DNA of 64,000 nt from Photorhabdus cinerea (GCF_011189575.1 NZ_PUJW01000001.1:310001-374000); one strand, 5' to 3'. Positions 1 to 10,071 are shown, counted from the stretch's first letter. A program made the numbers and translations. Notes: generated by a model not told the origin, from the letters alone.

Positions 1-642
1 CGTTCACAAAAAGCTTATGTAACCGGTGAAGTTGTTAGGTCAGATCAACAGCCTATCACTAATGTTCCTTTAACCGTGATTGATGCGATTAACCATGCCG
101 GCGGTTTGACTGAAAATGCTGACTGGAAGAGAGCTGTTTTAACTCATAAAGGAAAAGAAACAGTTATTTCTCTTCAAGATTTAATGCAAAACGGGGATCT
201 AAAGCAGAATCATCTGCTCTATTCCGGTGATATTTTATATATTCCTCGTAATGATGATTTGAAAGTGTTTGTTATGGGAGAAGTCAAAAAACAAAGCACT
301 TTACGTATGGACCGTAGTGGAATGACCTTGACTGAGGCATTAGGTAATGCTGAAGGTATAGATCAATTATCAAGCGATGCCAGTGGCATTTTTGTGATTC
401 GCTCATTGCGCAATACACCTGATAAGAATGGGAAAATAGCTAATATCTATCAGCTCAATGCCAAGGATGCGACAACGTTAATCTTGGGAACTGAGTTTGA
501 TTTGCAACCTTATGATATTGTTTATGTTACCAGTGCACCAATTGTTCGCTGGAATCGGGTTATTAGTCAACTGGTGCCAACAATATCAAGCATTAACAGT
601 TTGACAGAAACAACCAAGTGGATTCGTAAGTGGCCTAATTGA
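1..642 (+). CDS. wza: Wza, outer-membrane polysaccharide export protein (3' part)
   Basis: Wza forms the outer-membrane channel through which capsule or exopolysaccharide chains leave the cell, working with the Wzc kinase and Wzb phosphatase. The frame is open from base 1, so the gene starts before the window and only the last 213 residues are seen. They contain SLBB/beta-grasp-type export domains and end in the family's amphipathic helix that forms the outer-membrane barrel (a Trp-rich tail, WNRVISQLVPT then WIRKWPN). The stop TGA overlaps the wzb start codon by one base (TGATG), which indicates translational coupling. It is the first visible gene of a wza-wzb-wzc operon. Confidence 0.93.
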   Translation, partial: RSQKAYVTGEVVRSDQQPITNVPLTVIDAINHAGGLTENADWKRAVLTHKGKETVISLQDLMQNGDLKQNHLLYSGDILYIPRNDDLKVFVMGEVKKQSTLRMDRSGMTLTEALGNAEGIDQLSSDASGIFVIRSLRNTPDKNGKIANIYQLNAKDATTLILGTEFDLQPYDIVYVTSAPIVRWNRVISQLVPTISSINSLTETTKWIRKWPN

Positions 643-1070
643 TGTTTAATTCTATTCTGATTGTTTGTGTAGGTAACATTTGTCGATCTCCAACAGGAGA
701 GCGTTTATTGCGGCGGCTATTCCCTCAGAAAGAGATTTATTCTGCGGGAATATCAGCTCTGATTGGTAAACCTGCACATGAGCTTTCTAGTAGAGTTGCT
801 GCTAGACATGGATTGTCTCTGGAAGGGCATACAGCTCGCCAATTAACCAGTGAGTTATGTCAGCAGTCAAATCTGATTCTGGTTATGGAAAAAAGACATA
901 TTGAGGCTGTAAATAGAGTTAACCTGGGAGCAAGAGGGAAGACAATGCTCTTAGGCCATTGGCTAAGTGAAATGGAGATTCCTGATCCTTATAAATCTGA
1001 TACCGAGGTTTATGAATATGTATATCAATTATTATTTAAAAGCGCTAATAGTTGGCTAGGGAAATTATAA
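642..1070 (+). CDS. wzb: Wzb, low-molecular-weight protein-tyrosine phosphatase
   Basis: Cytoplasmic phosphatase that removes phosphate from the tyrosine tail of Wzc, a cycle needed for polysaccharide export. The N-terminal P-loop CVGNICRSP fits the CX5R(S/T) active site, and the DPY motif near residue 115 supplies the general acid. The ATG at 642 sits in a TGATG overlap with wza and is preferred to a TTG one codon upstream. Length is 142 residues, as usual for the family. It is cotranscribed with wza and wzc. Confidence 0.93.
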   Translation: MFNSILIVCVGNICRSPTGERLLRRLFPQKEIYSAGISALIGKPAHELSSRVAARHGLSLEGHTARQLTSELCQQSNLILVMEKRHIEAVNRVNLGARGKTMLLGHWLSEMEIPDPYKSDTEVYEYVYQLLFKSANSWLGKL

Positions 1071-1139
1071 CTTATAAGTGTCCTTTAATTTTGGTTTTTT
1101 ATTTTTCATTACTTCTTAATAAGCAATTATAGGCTTTTT

Positions 1140-3281
1140 ATGACTACATCAGATAAATCAAGTCACACTCATACGGATAGTGATGAAATTGATTTAGGCC
1201 GTCTTTTTAGTGCCTTATTCGATTATCGCTGGATTATTGGCGGAGTCACTCTATTATTCACTGTTATTGGTCTTTGTTATGCCTTGATTGCTACACCGGT
1301 ATACAAAGCGAATGCATTATTGCAGGTTGAAAAGAAAAGTGGTGCGTTGTCTTTAGTCGGGGACATGACGGATATGCTATCTGGAAGACCGTCAGATACA
1401 TCAGCAGAATTGGAGCTATTAGTTTCCCGGATGATAATAGGAAAAACAGTAAGAGATCTGGATCTGGATATTCAGGTTGAGGCTGATTATTTTCCTGTGG
1501 TAGGTAAAGGTATTGCTCGTCTTCGTGGTATGCCAAAGCCTAACATTGTTATTAAGAATTTTACTGTATCGTCACATAATATTAACAAATTCATGAAAAT
1601 ATATGTTGATGATTCAGAACATTATCGATTGGAATTCGACGGCCAGGTTTTTAACGGGCAAGTTAATAAGGTATTTGATGCTGATGGTATAAATTTGCTT
1701 ATATCAAATATTTCGGCTCCTCCCGGACAAAGTTTTACATTGGTTAAAAAGGTCCAGTTAAATGTAATTCGCGGGTTGCAACAATCTTTGCGGGTAACAG
1801 AGAAAGGAAATAATACCGGTATTATCTCGCTCGAAATAGAAGGTGATGATCGTGCAAGGATAAAATTGATACTTGATAGTATCAGTAAAAATTACTTGCG
1901 ACAGAATGTGACAAGGAAGACCGAAGAAGCTGAGAGTAGTCTTAATTTCTTAAAGAATCATTTACCTAAAGTTAAAATGGCACTCAATCGCTCCGAAGAG
2001 TTGCTTAATCAATATCGTCAAGCTAATGAATCTATTGATTTATCGCTTGAAGCAAAATCTGCTTTGGAGACATTGGTCCAGATTGAAAAACAGCTTAATG
2101 AACTGACTTTCAAAGAAGCTGAGTTACAGCAATTGTATACCAAACAACACCCTGCTTATGTTGCATTGCTTGATAAACGCAAGACTCTGGCTGATACCAA
2201 AAAAGAGTTGAATCAGTCAATCAAACGGCTACCTAAAACCCAGCAGGAAATTTTACGCTTGACCAGAGATGTTCAGGTTGGGCAAGAAATTTATGTTCAA
2301 TTGCTTAATAAGCAGCAGGAGCTGAACATTCTAAAAGCTGGGACGGTTGGTAATGTACGTATTATTGATGAAGCCGTTGTAGAAACTTCAGCGATAAAAC
2401 CGAAAAAGCCTTTGATCATTGCGGCTATGATGGTACTGGGGCTTGTATTATCGATTGGATTAGTTTTAGTACGTGTATTGTTCCGTAAAGGAATTGAAAG
2501 TCCCGAACAGTTGGAAGAAATAGGGATTGCTGTTTATGCAACTATTCCACTATCGGAGACTCAAGCTAAGCTTGAGCAGCAACAGAAAAAAAGATCTTAT
2601 CATCAGAGATTACGGTTATTAGCTATTCATGATCCCACTGATTTGGCGATTGAAGCATTACGTAGTCTTAGAACAACTTTGCATTTTTCGATGATGGAGT
2701 CTGCAAATAAAATTATTCTTCTTTCTGGCCCTGCTCCTGAATTGGGAAAATCCTTTATTTCAGTAAACCTTGCAGCAGTATTGGCATTAGGTAATAAAAA
2801 AGTTCTTTTAATAGATGCGGATATGAGAAGAGGGCATTTACATAAGGTGTTAGAAAGTCCTCAGTCTCCAGGGCTTTCAGAATATCTAGCTGGTCAGAAT
2901 CAGATAAAAGAGACTATCACTAGAACTTATCTTACTGAGCTTGATTTTGTTAGTCGAGGCACTATTCCGCCTAATCCGTCAGAGTTGCTTATGCACAATA
3001 GGTTTAAGGAATTATTATCCTGGGCAGAAGAGCATTATGATTATGTTTTAGTCGATACCCCTCCTATTTTGGCTGTAACTGATGCTGCAATCATCGGAAG
3101 ATATGCCGGAACTTCATTATTAATTGCCCGTTATTATAAGACGAGAGTTAAAGAAGTTGGTGTTGCTATTCGCCGTTTTGAGCAAAATGGCACGCATATT
3201 AAAGGCGTATTGTTAAATGCTGTAGAGAAGAATTCGAGTCTCTATTACGGCGGACATTATCAATACAGTTATAAGGATTGA
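1140..3281 (+). CDS. wzc: Wzc, polysaccharide co-polymerase and bacterial tyrosine kinase
   Basis: Inner-membrane kinase that sets chain length and drives export of capsule-type polysaccharide. A Wzz domain lies between a membrane segment near residues 30-50 and a second near 420-445, with a coiled-coil periplasmic part between them. The cytoplasmic BY-kinase domain has a Walker A motif near residue 528 (GPAPELGKS) and a Walker A'/B motif near 555 (LLIDADMRRG). The last 15 residues hold five tyrosines (LYYGGHYQYSYKD), the autophosphorylation cluster removed by Wzb. The length of 713 aa is normal. A strong terminator follows directly, so no glycosyltransferase genes are cotranscribed downstream. 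Confidence 0.95.
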   Translation: MTTSDKSSHTHTDSDEIDLGRLFSALFDYRWIIGGVTLLFTVIGLCYALIATPVYKANALLQVEKKSGALSLVGDMTDMLSGRPSDTSAELELLVSRMIIGKTVRDLDLDIQVEADYFPVVGKGIARLRGMPKPNIVIKNFTVSSHNINKFMKIYVDDSEHYRLEFDGQVFNGQVNKVFDADGINLLISNISAPPGQSFTLVKKVQLNVIRGLQQSLRVTEKGNNTGIISLEIEGDDRARIKLILDSISKNYLRQNVTRKTEEAESSLNFLKNHLPKVKMALNRSEELLNQYRQANESIDLSLEAKSALETLVQIEKQLNELTFKEAELQQLYTKQHPAYVALLDKRKTLADTKKELNQSIKRLPKTQQEILRLTRDVQVGQEIYVQLLNKQQELNILKAGTVGNVRIIDEAVVETSAIKPKKPLIIAAMMVLGLVLSIGLVLVRVLFRKGIESPEQLEEIGIAVYATIPLSETQAKLEQQQKKRSYHQRLRLLAIHDPTDLAIEALRSLRTTLHFSMMESANKIILLSGPAPELGKSFISVNLAAVLALGNKKVLLIDADMRRGHLHKVLESPQSPGLSEYLAGQNQIKETITRTYLTELDFVSRGTIPPNPSELLMHNRFKELLSWAEEHYDYVLVDTPPILAVTDAAIIGRYAGTSLLIARYYKTRVKEVGVAIRRFEQNGTHIKGVLLNAVEKNSSLYYGGHYQYSYKD

Positions 3282-3286
3282 TTTGT

Positions 3287-3324
3287 TTTTCTCCGGCCTT
3301 TAGCCGTAGGCCGGAGAAATTTTA
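3287..3324 (+). terminator. Rho-independent terminator after wzc
   Basis: A GC-rich stem (CTCCGGCC paired with GGCCGGAG, extended by flanking A/T pairs) with a 10-nt loop is followed by TTTT. It starts a few bases after the wzc stop and closes the export operon. Confidence 0.88.
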
Positions 3325-3528
3325 TCAATGAAATCTTATTTTTTCTGCTTTTTGACCGTGGATAGGTTGACTAAAGGAAGAGGAAAATTGATTATTTTTC
3401 CTTTTATTTTGAAGGGATTGTCTCGGAACATCGACTGAACTTTTTCTGTTGCTATTTTACACCTTTACAGTTGCAGAATGTAACTATAAGATGCATTTAT
3501 TATGTAACTTAATTTCCAGGGAAATCCA

Positions 3529-3933
3529 ATGAGCGACCTTGTTTGTTACAAACGAATGCCAATCTGGCAGAAAAATACGATTCCTGAAATGTTCACTCAA
3601 AGACATAATACTAAAGAGGGTACTTATGCTTGTCTTGAAATCTTTGAGGGTGAGCTGGAGTTTGTTATTTTCGAGGGTGAACAAGAGGAAACAGAATACT
3701 TTAATGTGCAAAAACAGCCTCCTATCATTCAGCCACAAGTTTGGCATAAGATTAAATGGGTGAGTGATGATATAAAATGCCAGCTCTCTTTTTTATGTGA
3801 ACCGCAATATCTGTTTTATTACCGTAATGGTCACTTAAAATGTGAAGCTGTGCAGTTGGGTATTTTTCTCGTTGTTCTAACTGAGCAACAGCTTCATTTA
3901 GTAGTAGATAGTAATCACGACCAGATGCCTTAG
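3529..3933 (+). pseudogene. Truncated tehB-like gene (DUF1971 domain only)
   Basis: Residues 1-95 resemble the N-terminal DUF1971 (cupin-like) domain that precedes the methyltransferase in long TehB proteins such as that of Haemophilus (CYKRMPIWQKNTIPEMF, RHNTKEGT, PQVWHKI, then a CEPQYLF end). The SAM-dependent methyltransferase domain that should follow, about 190 residues, is absent. From about 3817 the frame continues only through sequence antisense to the kinase relic on the other strand. The start ATG has an upstream AGGGA ribosome-binding site. A stand-alone DUF1971 protein (YeaR type) could still be made, so the domain may be stable. The loss of the catalytic half is seen directly; the loss of function is inferred. 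Confidence 0.7.
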
Positions 3934-4936
3934 CTTCAGCTTCTAGCTCTAGCCAGCTATCATGTTGACGAATTGTCCATTCAACTAATGCGCCTGTTGT
4001 ACTTTGCCCGCCTTCGTTGAGCCAGTAACCGGGTAGCATAGCGCCGAAATAAGGCCCCCAAACCCCTGGAACCATAACAGAGTCGGGGCTGACGATCATA
4101 TGGCAGTTTGAAGTACCACTGATGATGACCAGACTGCCTTCTGGACATGCTCCAGCTAATGCTAGACCACCTGCATGAGCATCAATAATTCCACCGGCGA
4201 CTACAACCCCTGTATGTAGCTCAAAGTCTTTAGCCACTTCAGTAGTTAGATGACCGGCTTTTTCGCCAAGTTCGAGAATAGTCGCTGGAACTTTATCTGC
4301 TAAATTTTCTAAACCTACATCATAAAGTAGTTGTTCGCTGAACTGTTTCTGATGAGCCAGATAATTCCATTTACAGGTGAGAGTACAGATACTGGCTACA
4401 TCAACCGCAGTTGCTTTCCATACTAGAAAATCAGCTAAGTCAAAGAAACGCCATGCATCTTGGTAACGCTGAGGGAAATGGTTTTTTAGCCATAAGATTT
4501 TCGGTAGCTCCATTTCAGGGCTGATTTCGCCACCTACATAGCTTAGTGCCGGATCATTGGTCAGATTTATAGTGGCAGTTTCTTCGAGCGCGCGATGATC
4601 CATCCACATGATGATATCGTGTTCAGGCTTGCCATTTTCAGCAACAGAAAGAGATTGGCCTTTAGCCGCTACCGCGACGAGTGAGCAGGTGGCATCGAAA
4701 CCGATTGATTTAACATCAATCGGATTGATATTTGCCAATGTGACAGCTTCTTTTACGGTGATACACACTTGTTCCCAGATATTTGTGGAGGACTGTTCAA
4801 CAAAACCCGCTTTTGGATGAAATTGTTGGATCGGGCGCACAGAGAATGCATGCCGTTTACCGTGTTGATTAAAAATCGCAGTACGAACACTGGCTGAGCC
4901 AACATCAACACCAATGAAATATTGTTGTTCCATCAT
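3752..4936 (-). pseudogene. Truncated FGGY-family pentulose kinase (D-ribulokinase-like)
   Basis: FGGY carbohydrate kinase related to the D-ribulokinase branch: an N-terminal ATPase lobe beginning FIGVDVGSASVRTAIF, then SIGFDATCS, a WMDHRA substrate motif, and the start of the second lobe (VVAGGIIDAHAGG, ISGTSNCHM, NEGGQSTTGALVE). Family members are about 540 residues; this frame has 394 and family-like sequence stops near 3815 (LHILSDHYGNK). The remaining 20 or so codons are antisense to the tehB relic. About 140 C-terminal residues of the ATP-binding lobe are missing, so it is probably inactive. I chose ATG 4936, which lies 5 nt after GGTGGAGG; an upstream GTG lies inside that ribosome-binding site. 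Confidence 0.8.
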
Positions 4937-5539
4937 GTGATCCTCCACCTATTCGTTAACTTGAGCTGACAAAATGAGTTGAACAGAACAATAATACAAT
5001 GGGGTTGTTTAATTATTGTGAAGCGGCTCGAGAAAGATTCGGTAATTTTATGGTTATAAAAGAATATTACATATATTTTTCTATTTCTCTCCAGATTGGC
5101 GTAATGAAATCCGTTTTAGAAAATGGCAGGTTTAAGCGAGAAAATATGATAGAGAGAGTAAGAAAGATGTTTTCAGAAAAATCGTTGATAACCTCTGTTG
5201 AGTTATTAGTTAATCAATAAATTACTCTTTTAGAAAGAGCATTAATTAATAAAAAAACTAAATGTGACGAATGGTTTTTTAATTAATTAACAATGTTAAA
5301 TCTACCAGTAAATTGTTTGGATGAAGAAAAGAGTGGCTTAAGCGTAAATATTTTGTGATGAATTTGGGGTAACAAATTTTGAATATCCTATCTTACACTT
5401 GTATCAAGTGATATCACTCACAAGTATCAAATCTTTTTCCGTTTTTGGAAATTTTTTCTCGCATATTTTCTATAAATATTCTTTATTTAATTTGATGCAT
5501 ATATGTTGTTATTTTGTTGCGAAATATTCGAGGGAATAT
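4937..5539. other. 603-base AT-rich gap without a supported gene
   Basis: This lies between the kinase relic and the symporter gene. One 73-codon ATG frame (4999-5220, plus strand) has no ribosome-binding site and no family resemblance that I recognise. The promoter of the downstream symporter gene probably lies in the last 200 bases, but no clear -35/-10 pair stands out. Confidence 0.5.
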
Positions 5540-6907
5540 ATGGAATTAGTCACAGAATGGTTGAATGTCATTAACGGGGTTGTGTTGGGAGTACCGATGC
5601 TGGTTGGTCTTCTGGGGGTTGGGATCTTTATGCAGATCCGCCTTTCTTTACTGCCTATACGTAAATTGGGAACGGGTTTTAAGTTACTGTTTGAGCGTAA
5701 TCATCAGAGAGGAGAAGGGCAAATATCGCCATTTAACGCACTGATGACTGCGCTTTCAGCCACCATTGGTACAGGTAATATAGCCGGTGTTGCTACCGCA
5801 GTTGTGTTGGGTGGGCCGGGGGCGCTGTTCTGGATGTGGATCACTGCATTAGTTGGCATGGCGACTAAATATTCAGAGGCTGTGTTGGCAGTCCGTTTCC
5901 GTGAGGTTGACAAAAATGGTCACTATGTTGGTGGCCCTATGTATTACATAAAAAATGGTCTGGGTGAAAAATGGGTCTGGCTGGGAACGCTATTTGCGAT
6001 ATTTGGTAGTCTTGCTTGTTTCGGTATTGGTAATACCGTGCAAGCGAATTCTGTTGCTGATGTACTGCAAAGTAATTTCGGTGTTTCTACCATGGTAACT
6101 GCCATAATACTGGCGTTTCTGGTTGGTGCAGTACTTATTGGTGGTATCAAACGTATTGCTGATGTGGCAGGTAAATTAGTGCCATTTATGACAGTTGCTT
6201 ACTTGGTTGCTGGAATTGTTGTTTTGGGTGTGAATTTCAGTGAAATTCCCGCTGCGTTTGCTTTGATTGTTAAATCTGCATTTACACCCGTTGCTGCTCA
6301 AGGTGGTTTTGCTGGTGCAGCAGTATGGGCTGCGATTCGTTTTGGTGTGGCTCGAGGAATTTTTTCTAATGAAGCGGGGCTGGGAAGTGCTCCGATTGCT
6401 CATGCAACAGCAAAAACACAAAATCCGGTTCGTCAGGGGTTGATAGCTATGCTCGGTACCTTTATCGACACCATTATTGTTTGTTCTATCACTGGCTTAA
6501 CTATCGTTATTACTGGCGGTTGGCTGAACGGTCAGACCGGTGCGACACTGACCGCAACTTCTTTCTCTGCGGCGATTCCTGGCGGTAACTATATTGTTGC
6601 GGGGGCGCTGGTAATATTTGCCTTTACCACCATTCTTGGCTGGAGTTTCTATGGTGAAAAATGTATTCAGTATTTGTTTGGACAAAAAGCAATTATCCCT
6701 TTTCGTGTGGTATGGATTATTGCTTTGATGGTAGGTGCTACTCAGTCGTTGGATTTCGTCTGGTTACTGGCCGATACACTGAATGCAATGATGGCGATAC
6801 CAAACCTAATTGCATTAGCATTATTAAGCCCGGTTGTTTACCGGCTGACAAAAGAACATATTAAAGATGTAAATTCGGATAGTGTTGATATTAAAGAAAA
6901 AAATTGA
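5540..6907 (+). CDS. Sodium:alanine (AGCS family) amino-acid symporter
   Basis: Inner-membrane Na+-coupled uptake carrier for alanine or glycine. The 455-residue protein is almost wholly hydrophobic and shows AGCS signatures: SPFNALMTALSATIGTGNIAG, split here around residues 55-75, GGPMYYIKNGLG, and NEAGLGSAPIAHA near residue 280. The open frame runs back to 5399, but ATG 5540 has a GAGGG ribosome-binding site 6 bases upstream and begins a normal family N-terminus (MELVTEWLNVING), so the first 47 codons are not used. It is monocistronic, with a terminator just downstream. Confidence 0.92.
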   Translation: MELVTEWLNVINGVVLGVPMLVGLLGVGIFMQIRLSLLPIRKLGTGFKLLFERNHQRGEGQISPFNALMTALSATIGTGNIAGVATAVVLGGPGALFWMWITALVGMATKYSEAVLAVRFREVDKNGHYVGGPMYYIKNGLGEKWVWLGTLFAIFGSLACFGIGNTVQANSVADVLQSNFGVSTMVTAIILAFLVGAVLIGGIKRIADVAGKLVPFMTVAYLVAGIVVLGVNFSEIPAAFALIVKSAFTPVAAQGGFAGAAVWAAIRFGVARGIFSNEAGLGSAPIAHATAKTQNPVRQGLIAMLGTFIDTIIVCSITGLTIVITGGWLNGQTGATLTATSFSAAIPGGNYIVAGALVIFAFTTILGWSFYGEKCIQYLFGQKAIIPFRVVWIIALMVGATQSLDFVWLLADTLNAMMAIPNLIALALLSPVVYRLTKEHIKDVNSDSVDIKEKN

Positions 6908-6910
6908 ATA

Positions 6911-6940
6911 AAAGCCTTCCGGATGGAAGGCTTTCTTAAT
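6911..6940. terminator. Bidirectional terminator between symporter and aldehyde dehydrogenase genes
   Basis: AAAGCCTTCC and GGAAGGCTTT form a 10-bp stem with a four-base loop. T-rich bases follow on the plus strand, and the minus strand is also T-rich beyond the stem. The two flanking genes converge here. Confidence 0.85.
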
Positions 6941-6958
6941 CACTAGATGAAACTAATT

Positions 6959-8443
6959 TTATTCTTCACTCGTTTTAATATAGATGTTTTTGACCTGAGT
7001 ATAAGAGTCCAGCATCATTTTATGTGTTTCTCTTCCAAGGCCGGATTTTTTGTAGCCGCCAAATGGTGAGTGAGCAGGTAGTTCATGGTAGGTATTGATC
7101 CACATACGACCCGTTCTGACAGCTTTGGAAACACGTAATGCGCGGTCGATATCTTGTGTCCAGACAGCACCACCAAGCCCATAATCAGAATCATTTGCCA
7201 TGCTGATCACGTCTTCTTCTGTGCTGAATGGAATGACTGTCAATACAGGACCAAAGATTTCTTCGCGTGCTACTCGCATTTCATTAGTTGCATTGATAAT
7301 GATGGTTGGTTGAATAAAGAAGCCATCATCATAACCTTCGCCAGTAATCCGTTTGCCACCCGTTAAGATAGTCGCCCCCTCTTTTTTAGCAATATCAACA
7401 TATGAGAGAATTTTTTCCATTTGTTCCTTGCTGATTTGGCTTCCCATCTGTGTTTCCATTTCCAATGGATCACCAACCTGGACAGACTCAAATTCTATTT
7501 TCAGGGACTTAAGGAATTCATCATGAATATCTTTATGTAGGAATAGCCGAGAACCTGATTCACACGCCTGCCCTTGATTCAACAGAATCGCTTTGGCAGC
7601 ATATTTTACTGCTTTCTTCATGTTGGCATCAGGGAAGATAATATTGGCCGATTTACCACCAAGTTCCAGTGTTGCAGGGATCAGCTTTTTGGCTGCGGCT
7701 TCGGCTACAGTATAACCAACTCGGGTGGAACCGGTGAATGCCACTTTCTCGATGTCTTTATGGTCAAGAATCGCTTGACCTACGATTGAACCACGACCTG
7801 TAACGATATTAACCACGCCAGCTGGCAGGACTTGATCCAATATCCGACCTAATTCAAGCAGTGTGATTGGGGTCAATGTTGCCGGATTAATAACAATCGT
7901 GTTCCCCGCTGCAAGCGCAGGAGCCAGTTTCCATGCCGCCATTAGTAACGGGAAATTCCAGGGAATTACCTGTCCGACAACACCAATGGGTTCACGGATC
8001 ACTAGGCTAAGTGTATTGGTATCCAGAACTGAAGCTTCATCGGTATGGGCACGGATCACACCCGCAAAGTAGCGGAAATGGTCAATGCAGGCGGGCAGAT
8101 CCATATACCGGGATTCATTTAATGGTTTGCCGTTATCCAGTGATTCAAGAATAGCAAAACGTTCTAGCTCTGCTTCCAGTAAGTCAGCAATTTTCAGCAA
8201 AGCTGATTGCCTTTCAATTGCGGAGGTTTGACTCCATGCGGGAAAGGCTTTTTTTGCGGCCCTGACAGCAAGATCAACATCCTCGGCATTACCGGATGCA
8301 TATTCAGTCAGTAATTCTCCTGTCGTTGGGTTATAACTTTTACTTGTTTCTTTGGATACACTATCTACCCATTGTCCACCGATAAGCATTTTGTAGGATT
8401 CAACGGGTAACATCTCTTTAGCGATATCATGTAATCGTTTCAT
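6959..8443 (-). CDS. NAD(P)-dependent aldehyde dehydrogenase
   Basis: Cytosolic ALDH-superfamily enzyme oxidising an aldehyde to the acid; the substrate cannot be told from sequence. Conserved elements in order: the VIPWNFPLLMAAWKLAPAL Rossmann region, the general-base motif LELGGKSANIIF near residue 258, the nucleophile Cys in GQACESGSR near 295, and EEIFGPVLTV near 390. Length is 494 aa, full for the family. Three in-frame start codons lie close together; ATG 8443 has GGAG 7 bases upstream, while the ATG at 8449 is only one base from it. No operon partners are evident. Confidence 0.9.
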   Translation of the reverse strand: MKRLHDIAKEMLPVESYKMLIGGQWVDSVSKETSKSYNPTTGELLTEYASGNAEDVDLAVRAAKKAFPAWSQTSAIERQSALLKIADLLEAELERFAILESLDNGKPLNESRYMDLPACIDHFRYFAGVIRAHTDEASVLDTNTLSLVIREPIGVVGQVIPWNFPLLMAAWKLAPALAAGNTIVINPATLTPITLLELGRILDQVLPAGVVNIVTGRGSIVGQAILDHKDIEKVAFTGSTRVGYTVAEAAAKKLIPATLELGGKSANIIFPDANMKKAVKYAAKAILLNQGQACESGSRLFLHKDIHDEFLKSLKIEFESVQVGDPLEMETQMGSQISKEQMEKILSYVDIAKKEGATILTGGKRITGEGYDDGFFIQPTIIINATNEMRVAREEIFGPVLTVIPFSTEEDVISMANDSDYGLGGAVWTQDIDRALRVSKAVRTGRMWINTYHELPAHSPFGGYKKSGLGRETHKMMLDSYTQVKNIYIKTSEE

Positions 8444-8752
8444 TAACATACTCCGGGTACTTTGGTTTAAGAATAGTTACGTTTACTGCCTTGTATCATA
8501 GGAAAGGGTATTAATTAATATCCTTAATATAGTTTCAATATGTGAATGTATCTTTGATTTATAATTTATTATCTGGTCAAATATTTCTTGTTATATTTTG
8601 TTGTTTTTTTTAGTACCAACATAGTAGAGTACAAAATAATAGATGTCTATTAGCGTGTTATATAAAATATTACGTATATTAACGAACGGAAATTATAAAT
8701 AAAGGGTGAAATAAATATCCGTTGGAATATTCCAACGGATTAAAAATAAATA
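8444..8752. other. 309-base AT-rich gap with a 24-bp perfect palindrome
   Basis: It holds the promoter region of the aldehyde dehydrogenase gene and, at the right end, the terminator of the upstream binding-protein gene. No gene is visible. Confidence 0.5.
8717..8740 (-). terminator. Palindromic terminator after binding-protein gene
   Basis: A perfect 24-bp palindrome (half-site ATCCGTTGGAAT) lies 12 bases beyond the stop of the minus-strand binding-protein gene. On the minus strand it is followed by a T/A-rich tract, so it probably terminates that transcript. Confidence 0.65.
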
Positions 8753-9889
8753 TTATTTTGCTGTAACCCAGAATACCCCACTACCATCAAGGGCAGTAAA
8801 AGTTTTATGCAGGTATATGCTGTCGGCTTGTGGGTCGATATCTTCGAACAGCTCTGGATGTAAAAATTTAGCTATAACTTCAACTGCAATGATGTTAAAG
8901 GGGGTATCGTAATATTGGTGATACAGTGCTGTTACCCGCTTTTCGCGAAATGCTCTTAATACGCTCAGCTTTGGTCGTGTCAGTAGTTTTTCCAGTCGTT
9001 CCTGTGACTGTTTCAGATTGCCGGTATAACCCAATGGCACAGCAAGGCTTTCAGGGCGAACTTTATCCCAATCTGCGGTGGTCATCAGATAAAATTCAGG
9101 ATTACTGACAATTAATTGTTCTTCACTTACTTCACCACCCATACCTGAGAACCAGCGAGCACCAAGGTTATCACCCCCGGCAGCAGTAACAAATTCACCA
9201 AAATTTCCACTACCGAAAGTCTGACAGCAATGTTCTGTGCCAAACATTCCTGCATGGCGTTCAATAAACACTGGAGGGCGCTGTTCTTTGCCCAGTGTAC
9301 CGATTCGTTTATTAATGGTTTGCATCCTATCTTGATAAAACTTAATGAATTTCTGTGCATTTTCTTCTTCGCCGAATACTTTCCCAAGCAAAATCATACT
9401 CGGAACGGTATTTGTCAGCGGATATTGACGGAAATCGATAAAAATAACTGGGATACCTGCTTTCTCAAGTAAAGTCATGGTTCCACTATCATTGAGTTTG
9501 GATTGAAGGCCAATATCAAAAATAACTAAATCGGGTTTATGAGTTAGTGCTTTTTCAACGCTGAAATCGCTTTGATAAGGATTAGGAAATACGGAAATAT
9601 CCCGTAACTGTGGGAAGCCTTGCTCATAAGCTGTTGCCAGGTCTGGGGATTTGATTTCTAATGCATTATCCCAGGCGATAATGCCTTTAAGCGGATTATC
9701 AGGATGAAGAATATTCAATGCGATTAATACCCGGCTGTCAGCCAGCATAACCCTACTGACTGGTGCATGAACTTTAACTTTCCGGCCAGCAACATCCTTG
9801 ACCGTAATTTCTTTTGCCTGAGTAAAGATAGGCAATAATATCAACATAGTAGTCAGAAAGTATTTTGCAGTGCGGTGGATGACTGACAT
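8753..9889 (-). CDS. Periplasmic substrate-binding protein, FecB/BtuF-like (iron-siderophore type)
   Basis: Class III periplasmic binding protein of the kind that delivers ferric siderophore, haem or cobalamin to an ABC importer. It has a signal peptide (hydrophobic residues 10-24, cleavage near TQA/KEI), then VKDVAGRKVKVHAPVSRVMLAD at the mature N-terminus, split by a long helix, and two lobes. No permease or ATPase genes lie beside it, so it is an orphan that must work with a transporter elsewhere or act alone. ATG 9889 has AAGGAG 6 bases upstream. A Fur-box-like site about 185 bases upstream supports iron control. The ligand is not predictable. Confidence 0.82.
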   Translation of the reverse strand: MSVIHRTAKYFLTTMLILLPIFTQAKEITVKDVAGRKVKVHAPVSRVMLADSRVLIALNILHPDNPLKGIIAWDNALEIKSPDLATAYEQGFPQLRDISVFPNPYQSDFSVEKALTHKPDLVIFDIGLQSKLNDSGTMTLLEKAGIPVIFIDFRQYPLTNTVPSMILLGKVFGEEENAQKFIKFYQDRMQTINKRIGTLGKEQRPPVFIERHAGMFGTEHCCQTFGSGNFGEFVTAAGGDNLGARWFSGMGGEVSEEQLIVSNPEFYLMTTADWDKVRPESLAVPLGYTGNLKQSQERLEKLLTRPKLSVLRAFREKRVTALYHQYYDTPFNIIAVEVIAKFLHPELFEDIDPQADSIYLHKTFTALDGSGVFWVTAK

Positions 9890-10071
9890 TGTTTCTCCTT
9901 TGATTTAAGTTTCATATGCAGATTTTCAAAGCGATATTCTGTATCAGAGATTCATGAATGTTGGAATATAGGGTGTTCTTGGTTGATCCATTAGAATAAT
10001 TAAACAAAACAGTAAATGCTGATATGATTTCATCTGATTGGGCCCACATCTGTTTACAATAAACTTAAAAT

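Noticed and set aside
4999..5220. 73-codon plus-strand frame
   Set aside because: No ribosome-binding site, no family pattern, and located in AT-rich control DNA.
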